The notes beneath the pieces are model-generated. The model made no database searches, had not been told where the DNA came from, and saw nothing but the letters and a program-made list of their open reading frames with translations. From Rhodospirillales bacterium (GTDB taxonomy: Bacteria; Pseudomonadota; Alphaproteobacteria; Acetobacterales; Acetobacteraceae), in contig JANXXW010000336.1 in the NCBI GenBank assembly GCA_025350425.1, positions 1-9,514 of the forward strand: a stretch of DNA of 9,514 nt, in the 5' to 3' direction. This document shows, one piece after another, positions 1 through 6,640 of this stretch (the stretch's first letter is position 1; every line of letters begins with the position of its first letter). The position numbers were made by a program, and so were the translations under genes.

Positions 1-328
1 GGCGGAGTTCACCCGCGTCGTAAACATGACCCCGGCCAAGTTGCGGACATGGTTGGCAAGCGAGCCGAGCCACGAAGTCGGGATGACCGCCAAGGGTGAG
101 AAGGTGACGAAGGCTGGGGAGGACGAGTCGGTCGGGCACAAGATGGGTGAGCGTATCCTGGAGTTGCGCGCGGCGCGGCGGGCCGATCTGACGGACGATG
201 ACTACGCGGCCATGCGCAAGGTGGTCGGCTACGTGCATCGCCACACGGCGCAACGTCCGAGCGGCGACGTCACCGATTCGCGCTGGCGGAAATCGCTGAC
301 GAACTGGGGGCACGATCCGCTGCAGTAG
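1..328 (+). CDS. DUF3140 family protein, 3' part (5' end outside window)
   Basis: The reading frame is open from the first base of the window. Codons upstream of the ATG at 26 read AEFTRVVN, which fits the usual start of the conserved core of this family (F..VVNMTP.EL..WL), so the true start lies before the window and the ATG at 26 is internal. Counting from that ATG, the recognisable blocks are ESVGHKMGERILEL (34-47), MRKVVGYVHRHTAQRP (63-78) and SRWRKSLTNWGHDPL (85-99), the C-terminal signature of DUF3140. Family members are small, basic and sometimes labelled DNA-binding, but no function is established. The gene ends nine bases from the priA stop on the opposite strand, so the two are convergent. 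Identification rests on recalled motifs and function is unknown. Confidence 0.85.
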   Translation, partial: AEFTRVVNMTPAKLRTWLASEPSHEVGMTAKGEKVTKAGEDESVGHKMGERILELRAARRADLTDDDYAAMRKVVGYVHRHTAQRPSGDVTDSRWRKSLTNWGHDPLQ

Positions 329-337
329 TTGGCCGCG

Positions 338-2578
338 TTAAAGGAAGCTTACCGGGTCCACGTCCACGTCCACCCTTGCACCGCCACGCACTGTCACCTT
401 CGCCAACCATTCCCGCAGCAGCGGCTGCACCGCGATCTCGCGGCGTGTCTTGAGCAACAGCCGCCGGCGATGACGGCCGCGCAGCAGCGTCAACGGAGCG
501 GGGGCGGGTCCGAGCACCAGGAAGCCATCGCCGTGCGGGGCGGTTCGGCCGAGATCGCGGGCAAGGATGTCGGCGGCCTCGGCACTGTCGGCGCTGACGA
601 TGAGGGCGGCAAGCCGACCATAAGGGGGCCAGTTGCCGGGACGGCGCTGCTCGGCCTCACGGGCCATGAAGTCGGTCAGGCTGCCGTGCAGGAGGGCCTG
701 CATCACGGGGTGTTCAGGAGAGAAGGTCTGGAGCAGCACGCGGCCGGGGGCCTCGGCGCGACCAGCGCGGCCAGCCACCTGATGCAACAGTTGGACGGTA
801 CGCTCGGCGGCGCGAAGGTCGCCGCCCGCCAGGCCGAGATCGGCGTCCACCACGCCGACCAGCGTTAGATGCGGAAAGTGCCAGCCCTTGGCGACGATCT
901 GGGTACCGATGATGAGATCCACCTCCCGCGCCGAAATGCTTCTGGCCGCTTCGGCGGCGGAATCGGGGCCGGGGAGGGTGTCGCTCGCCATGACCAGCAC
1001 GCGGGCGTCGGGGAACAGGGCGCGGGCTTCCTCGGTGATGCGCTCCACGCCTGGGCCGATCGGAGTGAGACTGTGTTCGGCGGCGCATTGCGGACAAGTG
1101 GGCGGGATCGGTTCGGCGTGGCCGCAGTGGTGGCATTGCAACTGGCGGCGGATGCGGTGCTCGACCAGCCAGGCGGTGCAGTTGGGGCATTCCATGCGGT
1201 GGCCGCAGGCACGGCACAGCGTGAGCGGGGCATAGCCCCGGCGGTTGAGGAACAGCATGGACTGTTCGCCGGTAGCCAGGTTGACGCGGATCGCCTCGAC
1301 CAGCGGCGGCGCCAGGAACTGGCCGCGTTCGGGCGGGGTCTCGCGCAGGTCGATGAGCGCGATTTCCGGCAGGGTGGCCCCGCCGTGGCGGGAGGGGAGG
1401 CGGAGGTGGCGGTAGCGGCCGGCCTCGACGTTGGCGACGGTCTCCAGGCTCGGCGTGGCCGAGGAAAGGATGGCGGAGGCGTCGCACAGGCGGGCGCGGA
1501 CCACGGCCATGTCGCGGGCGTGGTAGACGACACCGTCCTCCTGCTTGAACGCGGTCTCGTGTTCCTCGTCCACCACCACGAGGCCGAGATCCGGGAACGG
1601 CAGGAACAGTGCCGAGCGGGCACCGACCACCACCGACACCTCCCCGGCGGCGACCGCCCGCCAAGTGAGGCGGCGGATACGGGAGGCGAGGTCGCTGTGC
1701 CAGACGGCGGGGGTTACGCCGAAGCGGGCCTCGAACCGCTCCAGCCACTGCGCGGACAGTGCGATCTCTGGCAGCAGCACGAGCGCCTGGCGACCCTGGC
1801 GCAGACACTCCGCAATAGCCTCCATGTAGACCTCGGTCTTGCCGGAGCCGGTGACGCCGTCGAGCAGGGTGACCGAGAAGGCACGGGCCGCTGTGGCCAC
1901 CCGCAGGGCCGCGGCGGCTTCGGCCTGGTCGGGGGCCAGGACGGGGCCGGGATGATCCGGGTCGGGGCGGCCGAACGCGAGTTGCGGCGGTAGGGCCGCG
2001 GGAAGCAGCAGGCCGGCGTTGGCCATCGCGCGGATGATGGCGACACTGGCTCCGCTGGCCTCAGACAACGACGCGCTGCCGCGTGGGTGTCCGTCACCGA
2101 GAGCGGCGAGCACACGGGCGCGGGCTTCGGTTAGGCGGGTGGGCGGCGTGGGGGCCGCGATCCAACCGAGGGCGGGCGAGTCGGGGCGAAGGGCGTTGAT
2201 GCGGAGCGCCATGGCGAGCACCGCGCCGGGCGGCGTCAGCGTGTAGGCGGCAATCCAGTCCACGAGGCGCCGGATATCGGCGCGCATGGGCGGCACATCT
2301 AGGATGGATGCGAGCGATTTAAGGCGGTTGTCGCCGACGGAATGGTCGGCCGGACCGTCCCACACGACGCCCACCTCCTCGCGCCGGTTGAGTGGGACCA
2401 GCACGATGTCGCCGGGCTTGGGGTCCAACTCGCGTGGCACGCGATAATCGAACGGGCCGGCGAACGGGTAAGGCAACATGACGGGAATGCGGCGGAATCG
2501 ATCTGCCGGCGGCTCGGGCGGCATGAAGGCGTCAATTTGCGCCCGCTTCTGATGCTGCCTTCTGTCACGCGTGGCCAT
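338..2578 (-). CDS. priA: Primosomal protein N' (PriA), replication restart helicase
   Basis: PriA is a cytoplasmic 3'-5' superfamily 2 DNA helicase that binds stalled forks and D-loops and reloads the replisome. The 746-aa product has the whole architecture: an N-terminal 3'-DNA-end binding domain (about 30-125), Walker A GVTGSGKT (241-248), Walker B box DEEH (337-340), LSSATPS (371-377), motif GTQIVAKG (558-565) and QVAGRAGR (600-607). Eight zinc-binding cysteines (455, 458, 464, 467, 482, 485, 495, 498) have the same spacing as I recall for E. coli PriA. The C-terminus ends VDVDPVSFL, as is common in alphaproteobacteria. The length is normal. Neither the ATG at 2578 nor the in-frame ATG at 2524 (Met19) has a clear Shine-Dalgarno sequence, and since homology begins near residue 28 the shorter start is possible. 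It is transcribed divergently from the DUF484-xerC pair. Confidence 0.97.
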   Translation of the reverse strand: MATRDRRQHQKRAQIDAFMPPEPPADRFRRIPVMLPYPFAGPFDYRVPRELDPKPGDIVLVPLNRREEVGVVWDGPADHSVGDNRLKSLASILDVPPMRADIRRLVDWIAAYTLTPPGAVLAMALRINALRPDSPALGWIAAPTPPTRLTEARARVLAALGDGHPRGSASLSEASGASVAIIRAMANAGLLLPAALPPQLAFGRPDPDHPGPVLAPDQAEAAAALRVATAARAFSVTLLDGVTGSGKTEVYMEAIAECLRQGRQALVLLPEIALSAQWLERFEARFGVTPAVWHSDLASRIRRLTWRAVAAGEVSVVVGARSALFLPFPDLGLVVVDEEHETAFKQEDGVVYHARDMAVVRARLCDASAILSSATPSLETVANVEAGRYRHLRLPSRHGGATLPEIALIDLRETPPERGQFLAPPLVEAIRVNLATGEQSMLFLNRRGYAPLTLCRACGHRMECPNCTAWLVEHRIRRQLQCHHCGHAEPIPPTCPQCAAEHSLTPIGPGVERITEEARALFPDARVLVMASDTLPGPDSAAEAARSISAREVDLIIGTQIVAKGWHFPHLTLVGVVDADLGLAGGDLRAAERTVQLLHQVAGRAGRAEAPGRVLLQTFSPEHPVMQALLHGSLTDFMAREAEQRRPGNWPPYGRLAALIVSADSAEAADILARDLGRTAPHGDGFLVLGPAPAPLTLLRGRHRRRLLLKTRREIAVQPLLREWLAKVTVRGGARVDVDVDPVSFL
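356..373. repeat. Three tandem GTCCAC hexamers in the 3' end of priA
   Basis: Three perfect copies of GTCCAC, read on the minus strand as GTGGAC, encode the VDVDVD run just before the PriA C-terminus. The unit is a multiple of three, so copy changes would keep frame. It is probably coding coincidence around the conserved DVDP motif. Confidence 0.6.
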
Positions 2579-2673
2579 GCGGTATGCTGTGCCTGAACTG
2601 GACGGTTCCGCCCAGGCCCATTACCCGGAAAAACCCGCATGGCTCCCTTTCGCGACCGCCACCAAAGCCGACC
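2579..2673. promoter_or_regulatory. Divergent promoter region between priA and DUF484-xerC
   Basis: This 95-bp gap separates two divergent start codons and must hold the promoters of both units, unless priA starts at 2524, in which case the gap is about 150 bp. A TATGCT at 2583-2588 resembles a plus-strand -10 box but has no convincing -35 partner. I see no clear dyad or operator. The location is firm, but no promoter elements can be assigned. Confidence 0.45.
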
Positions 2674-3318
2674 ATGACCAACGCCCCGCGACGCGCGACA
2701 GGTGCTGGGGAGCAGGACGTGGCTGCCTACCTTCGCGCGCATCCAGGCTTCCTGGCCGACAATCCCGACCTGTACCGCGTGCTGACGCCGCCGGCCCGGG
2801 TCCATGGCGAGGCGTTGGCGGATCATATGGCGGCGATGCTGCGGGCCGAGCGGGCCCATGCGGCCGCGATGGTCGAACGGGCCGACGGAGTCCTGGCGGC
2901 GGGCCGCGCGGCGGCGGGGCTGGCCTCGCGGGTGCAGACGGCGGTGCTGGCGCTGCTGCGGAGCCCAAACCCGATTGATTGCGTGTTTGCGGAGATGGCG
3001 GCGCTGCTGGCGATCGACGCCGCGGCGCTCTGCGTCGAAGGCCATATGGCCGGGGCGCGGCCGATCCCGGAAGGCACCGTTGCGCGGCTGATGGCCACAC
3101 GCACGGTGATGTTCCGCGACGCCGTGACCGACACGCGGCTGCTGCACGGGGAGGCAGCCGATCTTGCCCGGCGGGACGCGCTGGTGCGCATTCCCGGCGA
3201 GGGGCCGGCGGCGCTGCTGGCGCTGGCCAGCCGCGACCGGGCGGCGCTGGACCCGGTGCAGGGGGCAGGCGCTCTCGGCTTCCTCGGCCGCGCCATCGCC
3301 GCCTCGCTCGGGCGGTGA
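2674..3318 (+). CDS. DUF484 family protein
   Basis: The 214-aa product has the DUF484 N-terminal signature, DVAAYLRAHPGFLADNPDL (about 15-33). An alanine/arginine-rich helical stretch follows (about 45-90, probably coiled coil), then a C-terminal part (about 95-214) consistent with the GAF-like fold ascribed to this family. No catalytic motif is visible and the molecular role is not established. The start at 2674 was chosen because the frame is open to an ATG at 2584, only 5 bp from the priA start, and those extra residues are proline- and arginine-rich and do not resemble the family. No strong ribosome binding site is visible. The stop overlaps or nearly touches the xerC start, which implies co-transcription. 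In E. coli the DUF484 gene yigA also lies directly before xerC, and this conserved pairing supports the identification. Confidence 0.88.
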   Translation: MTNAPRRATGAGEQDVAAYLRAHPGFLADNPDLYRVLTPPARVHGEALADHMAAMLRAERAHAAAMVERADGVLAAGRAAAGLASRVQTAVLALLRSPNPIDCVFAEMAALLAIDAAALCVEGHMAGARPIPEGTVARLMATRTVMFRDAVTDTRLLHGEAADLARRDALVRIPGEGPAALLALASRDRAALDPVQGAGALGFLGRAIAASLGR

Positions 3319-3326
3319 GCGCGGGG

Positions 3327-4244
3327 ATGCCGATGCCGGCCGAATCGGCGCGGCTCGGGTTCCTCGACTGGCTCGCGCGGGAACGGCGGGCGTCGCCGCT
3401 CACGGTGGTCGCCTATGCCCGTGATATCGCGGCATTCCTCGGCTTTCTCACGATCCATCTCGGCGGCGAGCCCGATCTCGCGGCACTGGCCGATCTCCGG
3501 ACTGGCGACCTGCGGGCGTGGCTGGCCTGGGAGGCCTCCGAAGGCGCCGGCAACGCCACGCGCTCGCGGCACCTCTCGGCGATACGCAGCTTCTTCCGTT
3601 TCCTCGCGCGGCGGCACGGCGTCGCTAATCCCCGGGTCAAGCTGCTGACGGCGCCGCGCGCCAAGCGGCCATTGCCCAGGGCGCTGACGGTCGAGCATGC
3701 GATCTCGGTCGGGCGCGACATCGGCGAGGAGAGCGACGTGGCGGCGGTCCAGGCGCGCGACGAGGCGCTGTTCAGCCTGCTGTACGGCTGCGGGCTACGG
3801 ATCGCCGAAGCCCTGGCGCTGAATGTGCGGGACGCGCCGGCGGTCGGGAGCGATGCGATGCTGACCGTCACGGGCAAGGGCTCCAAGCAGCGCGTCGTGC
3901 CTGTGCTGCCGGCGGTGCGGGAGGCGGTCGGGGTGTGGCTGAAGCTGCATCCGGACCGGCAGGTCAGCGCGCCGTTGTTTGTGGGCGTGCGTGGGCAACG
4001 TCTGAACCCCGGCGTGGCGCAGCGCACCATGCGGTCTTTCCGCCGCCACCACGGCATGCCGGAGCACGCCACTCCGCACGCGCTGCGGCATAGCTTTGCC
4101 ACCCATCTGCTGGCGGGCGGGGCCGATCTGCGGTCAATCCAGGACCTGCTCGGCCACGTCAGCCTGTCCACCACGCAACGCTATACAGACGTGGATTCAG
4201 CGCGGTTGATGGAAGTATGGCGGCGCTCCCACCCACGAGGGTAG
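3327..4244 (+). CDS. xerC: Tyrosine site-specific recombinase XerC
   Basis: XerC works with XerD at dif to resolve chromosome dimers. The 305-aa protein has an N-terminal SAM-like core-binding domain (about 8-95, including LTVVAYARDIAAFLGFL and the RHLSAIRSFFRFL helix) and a C-terminal catalytic domain. All six active-site residues are present: Arg158 (in CGLRIAEAL), Lys184 (TGKGSKQR), His251 and Arg254 (HALRHSFATHLL), His277 (LGHVSLSTTQ) and nucleophile Tyr286 (QRYTDVD). The length is typical. Three starts are possible. A GTG at 3315 would give a 4-nt GTGA overlap with the DUF484 stop. The ATG at 3327 has a GGTGAG-like ribosome site seven bases upstream and is preferred. An ATG at 3333 is also in frame. 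XerC rather than XerD is chosen from the DUF484 neighbour. A phage integrase is unlikely given the housekeeping context. Confidence 0.94.
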   Translation: MPMPAESARLGFLDWLARERRASPLTVVAYARDIAAFLGFLTIHLGGEPDLAALADLRTGDLRAWLAWEASEGAGNATRSRHLSAIRSFFRFLARRHGVANPRVKLLTAPRAKRPLPRALTVEHAISVGRDIGEESDVAAVQARDEALFSLLYGCGLRIAEALALNVRDAPAVGSDAMLTVTGKGSKQRVVPVLPAVREAVGVWLKLHPDRQVSAPLFVGVRGQRLNPGVAQRTMRSFRRHHGMPEHATPHALRHSFATHLLAGGADLRSIQDLLGHVSLSTTQRYTDVDSARLMEVWRRSHPRG

Positions 4245-4248
4245 CGGG

Positions 4249-5238
4249 TCAGTTCACGAACCGGGCCAGCCTCACCGCCGTGTGGCCCCGGCTGGGGCGC
4301 AGGCTGGGCATCACCAGCAGACAATCGTCGTGGGGGGTACGTATCTCGGTGGTGCCGTCCATGGCGATCAGCGTGTTGCGCTCCGGCACGATCTCGCCAC
4401 CCTCGAACTGTCGCACGAAAGCGAAGCCGGCGGTGGCGGCGGTGACGACCACGGTGACTTCGGCGGATCGCCACGCCGAGTTCGAGGCCGATGCGGCAGG
4501 GCCGATATCGACCATGCCGACATGGCGGAGCAGGGCCGCGACGGTGGCCTCCGCCTGGATCACGGTAGCGGGTTCCCAGTGCCGTCCGGCCTCGACCAGA
4601 TTGGCGACCGGGGCCGCGGTCTCGATGGCGAAGCGGCCGTAGTCGATCAACCGGCGCCCGCTGACATGGCCATGGTCGGCGATGGCCAGCACGGGGGTGC
4701 CGATCGAGCGGGCGAGGTTGCGGCCCTTGGCCGTCATGCCGCTCAGGATCAGCGGGTCGGAGGGCCAGAGCATGGAATGCAGGTCGAGCAGAACATCCAC
4801 GCTGTCGATCAGCGGACGGATCCGGCGCGCTCGCTCGAGTTCGCTGGATTGGCCGGGACCTTCCAGCACCGTGAAATCCCAAAGCCGGTTGAAGTCCTCG
4901 TCGAGGAAGCGGCTGGCGGTCGGCTGGGCGGGGTCGAACCGGGCGAAGGCCGCGAGGTTGTTGAAACCCAGCGTCAGCCGGCCGCGCTTTGGCCGTATTC
5001 CCTGACGCAGCAGCCGGTCTAGCACGATGGCCCCGGTCAGTTCGTTGCCGTGGGTGAGCGCCACGACGGCGACGTGCGGCCCGGCCGCTTCGCTCGCGAA
5101 ACTGTGATAGCCGGGGATGCCGGTATTCCCCGCGAGCCACGGCGTGAGGTCGGGTGCGGTGAGGTTCACCTCGAACAACGGCAGCGGCGCCACGCGTTCG
5201 GGTTCGGGTTCGGGTTGGGCGGCTGGCTGTCCGGTCAT
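4249..5238 (-). CDS. Succinylglutamate desuccinylase/aspartoacylase family zinc hydrolase
   Basis: This is a predicted cytoplasmic zinc-dependent amidohydrolase of the M14-like AstE/AspA family, which removes acyl groups from N-acyl amino acids. The product is 329 aa. Zinc ligands are evident: His63 and Glu66 in ALTHGNELTGA, and His154 in LLDLHSM. The DFNR block (115-118) matches the substrate-binding DLNR motif of aspartoacylases, and Glu216 in NLVEAGRH is a candidate catalytic glutamate (inference). The C-terminal third forms the beta-rich domain usual for the family. The ATG at 5238 was chosen over the upstream ATG at 5307 because it overlaps the stop of the preceding ArgE-like gene as ATGA (5235-5238), a classic translational-coupling arrangement. 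Residues 9-14 are a Pro-Glu repeat from a hexanucleotide repeat. The substrate cannot be read from sequence. The gene ends four bases from the xerC stop, tail to tail. Confidence 0.87.
   Translation of the reverse strand: MTGQPAAQPEPEPERVAPLPLFEVNLTAPDLTPWLAGNTGIPGYHSFASEAAGPHVAVVALTHGNELTGAIVLDRLLRQGIRPKRGRLTLGFNNLAAFARFDPAQPTASRFLDEDFNRLWDFTVLEGPGQSSELERARRIRPLIDSVDVLLDLHSMLWPSDPLILSGMTAKGRNLARSIGTPVLAIADHGHVSGRRLIDYGRFAIETAAPVANLVEAGRHWEPATVIQAEATVAALLRHVGMVDIGPAASASNSAWRSAEVTVVVTAATAGFAFVRQFEGGEIVPERNTLIAMDGTTEIRTPHDDCLLVMPSLRPSRGHTAVRLARFVN
5197..5214. repeat. Three tandem TTCGGG hexamers (Pro-Glu repeat)
   Basis: Three perfect TTCGGG copies followed by a degenerate TTGGGC encode the (Pro-Glu)3 stretch near the N-terminus of the aspartoacylase-family protein. 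The unit preserves frame, so copy changes would only lengthen or shorten a flexible N-terminal tail. Confidence 0.7.
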
Positions 5239-6425
5239 GTGGCCAGGCGGTCGGCAAGACGACGCAGGAACGTGTCGCACGCGTCTAGCTGGGAGGCGGC
5301 GATCCACTCGTCGGGCTGATGCGCCTGGGCTATGTCACCAGGGCCGCAGACGATGCATGGAATGCCGGCCTGCTCGAACAGCCCACCTTCCGTGCCGTAG
5401 CTGACGCGGCCGGTGGTGTTGGAGCCGGTGAGTTGCTGGACCATGCCGGTGAGGGGGTGGCTCGCAGCGAGCGACATGCCGGGTATCCAGTTCATCTCCT
5501 CGAAGGTGAAGCCACATTCGGGATCGACGGCGCGCATGGCGGGCTCGATCGTGGCTGTCACATGGGCGCGCAGCCGGTCGGCTTCGGCGAAGAAGTCATC
5601 GCCTGGGATGGTGCGCCATTCCATGGTGAATTCGCAGCGTTCGGGGATGATGTTGAGGATGCTGCCGCCCGCGATGGTGCCGACATGAACGGTGGTGTGC
5701 GGCGGGTCGAAGCCATCGGCGAACGGACCCTCGGCCGTGCGGCGGCGCGCGTCGGCCGCGATCCAGGCGAGCGCCTCGCCGGCAGCCTGAATGGCGTTGA
5801 CGCCTCGGCCGGGCTGGCTGGAATGGCCCGGCTTGCCGCGTGCGATTACGCGCAAGGCCAGGCGGCCTTTATGGGCAAGGATCGGCTGCATCATGCTGGG
5901 TTCGCCCACAATGCACATTTCTGGGCGTAGACCGCTTTCGGCAAGGTCGCCGACCAGCCGGCGCGCGCCAGCCATGTCGATCTCCTCGTCGAAGGTGATG
6001 AACAGGTGGATCGGGCGGCGCAGGCCACGCGCGAGGAAATAGGGGATCGCGGCAAGTGAGGCCGCGACGAAGCCCTTCATGTCCGTGGCGCCCCGTCCAA
6101 CCAGCCGGCTCTCGACGTGGCGGCCCTCGACGTGGCGAAGGGTGAAGGGGTCTCCGGTCCAGGCCTGACCCTCGACCGGCACGGTATCGACGTGGCCCGA
6201 CAGCGCCACGCCTCCAGGCCCATGCGGCCCGACGATCACATGCAGGTTGGCTTTGCGCCCGGTGGCATCGGTGCTGACCCGCGCGTCGAGCCCGAGTTCG
6301 GCGAGATAGGCGCGCACGAACGCGATCAGCTCCAGGTTCGAGTTTCGACTGGTCGTGTCGAAGGCCACGAGCCGTGCCAGCATTTCGACGGTCGTGAGGC
6401 GAGGGGGAACGGGAATGGCAGACAT
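5235..6425 (-). CDS. argE: Acetylornithine deacetylase (ArgE-type M20 metallopeptidase)
   Basis: ArgE hydrolyses N-acetyl-L-ornithine to ornithine and acetate in arginine synthesis. The 396-aa protein shows the M20 dimetal-site motifs in order: LSGHVDTVP with His78 and Asp80, RGATDMKGF with bridging Asp115, FDEEIDMAGAR with Glu147 (general base) and Glu148, VGEPS with Glu175, HSSQP with His201 in the lid/dimer domain, GTEGGLFEQAG (344-354) and His369 in AQAHQPDEW. The opening VAFDTTSRNSNLELI is characteristic of the ArgE subgroup rather than DapE or carboxypeptidase G2. Length is standard. No Shine-Dalgarno sequence precedes the ATG at 6425, and a leaderless transcript is possible. It is first in a two-gene unit with the aspartoacylase-family gene. 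Because of that partner, and because many alphaproteobacteria can make ornithine with ArgJ, a role on another N-acyl amino acid is a real alternative. Confidence 0.88.
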   Translation of the reverse strand: MSAIPVPPRLTTVEMLARLVAFDTTSRNSNLELIAFVRAYLAELGLDARVSTDATGRKANLHVIVGPHGPGGVALSGHVDTVPVEGQAWTGDPFTLRHVEGRHVESRLVGRGATDMKGFVAASLAAIPYFLARGLRRPIHLFITFDEEIDMAGARRLVGDLAESGLRPEMCIVGEPSMMQPILAHKGRLALRVIARGKPGHSSQPGRGVNAIQAAGEALAWIAADARRRTAEGPFADGFDPPHTTVHVGTIAGGSILNIIPERCEFTMEWRTIPGDDFFAEADRLRAHVTATIEPAMRAVDPECGFTFEEMNWIPGMSLAASHPLTGMVQQLTGSNTTGRVSYGTEGGLFEQAGIPCIVCGPGDIAQAHQPDEWIAASQLDACDTFLRRLADRLAT

Positions 6426-6531
6426 GGCCGGCTAGTCTATACGGGCGGAGGCGCGGGGCAACCGGACCTCGCGCCATTATCCCGGTCTCCGTTCCGGAAG
6501 CGATTAGAACGCACATTTACCAAGCCGTAAT

Positions 6532-6562
6532 CGATCTTTTCACGATACCGTGTGCAAGATCG
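6532..6562. promoter_or_regulatory. Nested inverted repeat (operator or leader stem-loop candidate)
   Basis: Outer arms CGATCTT (6532-6538) and AAGATCG (6556-6562) are perfect 7-bp complements. Nested inside them, almost on the same centre, CACG (6541-6544) and CGTG (6549-6552) are complementary around ATAC. As RNA this would fold as a 7-bp stem, a 2x3 internal loop and a 4-bp stem with a tetraloop; as DNA it could be a regulator site. There is no U-run after it, so it is not a typical terminator. Confidence 0.4.
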
Positions 6563-6593
6563 GTTAAGTTGTGATTTAGTAATGAATAAAGTG

Positions 6594-6613
6594 TCTCTCG
6601 CGATCGGGAGAGA
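6594..6613. promoter_or_regulatory. 20-bp imperfect palindrome upstream of MFS transporter 1
   Basis: TCTCTC (6594-6599) and GAGAGA (6608-6613) are perfect inverted arms around a central CGATCG palindrome (6601-6606) on the same centre. Nine of ten base pairs match, with G6600/G6607 the only mismatch. It sits 27 bases before the preferred ATG, where it could be an operator or a leader hairpin near the ribosome site. Confidence 0.5.
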
Positions 6614-6630
6614 GCCGGGACTGACTGGTT

Positions 6631-6636
6631 GGGGGA
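6631..6636 (+). promoter_or_regulatory. Ribosome binding site deciding the MFS transporter 1 start
   Basis: GGGGGA lies four bases before the ATG at 6641. It supports that ATG over the in-frame TTG at 6629, which overlaps the start of this purine run and has no site of its own. Confidence 0.6.
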
Positions 6637-6640
6637 ATCT

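Larger units (their letters stand above)
6426..6640. promoter_or_regulatory. Divergent intergenic control region (argE unit / MFS transporter 1)
   Basis: This 215-bp gap lies between two divergent genes. The stretch from about 6500 to 6595 is clearly richer in A and T than the flanking coding DNA and probably contains the transporter promoter, though I cannot assign a confident -35/-10 pair. On the minus strand, TTGCCC (6461-6456) and TAGACT (6439-6434) are separated by 16 bases; if real, that promoter would give a nearly leaderless argE transcript. Two dyad elements are listed separately. No small gene is evident. Confidence 0.55.

Noticed and set aside
869..1993. Long plus-strand frame of 374 codons opposite priA
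   Set aside because: It lies wholly inside priA on the other strand, has low-complexity Gly/Ala/Arg-rich composition with no recognisable domain, and is explained by the high GC content. The other long frames opposite or overlapping priA (329-868, 714-1808, 865-1623) fail for the same reason.
2299..3147. Minus-strand 282-codon frame spanning the priA/DUF484 junction
   Set aside because: It covers the 5' ends of two well-supported divergent genes and their promoter gap, and its His/Arg/Gln-rich composition is typical of a GC shadow frame.
2979..3326. N-terminal extension of xerC back to 2979
   Set aside because: The extension overlaps the DUF484 gene and is Gly/Arg/Ala-rich with no XerC similarity. 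XerC homology begins just after 3327.
3327..4244. Phage or integron integrase marking a mobile element
   Set aside because: The recombinase is XerC-sized, sits beside DUF484 and priA, and has no att-like repeats, tRNA or other mobile genes nearby, so a housekeeping XerC is the better call.
5239..5307. Longer start for the aspartoacylase-family gene at 5307
   Set aside because: It would overlap argE by 73 bases with an Arg-rich, non-homologous N-terminus. The ATGA overlap at 5235-5238 is a better start.
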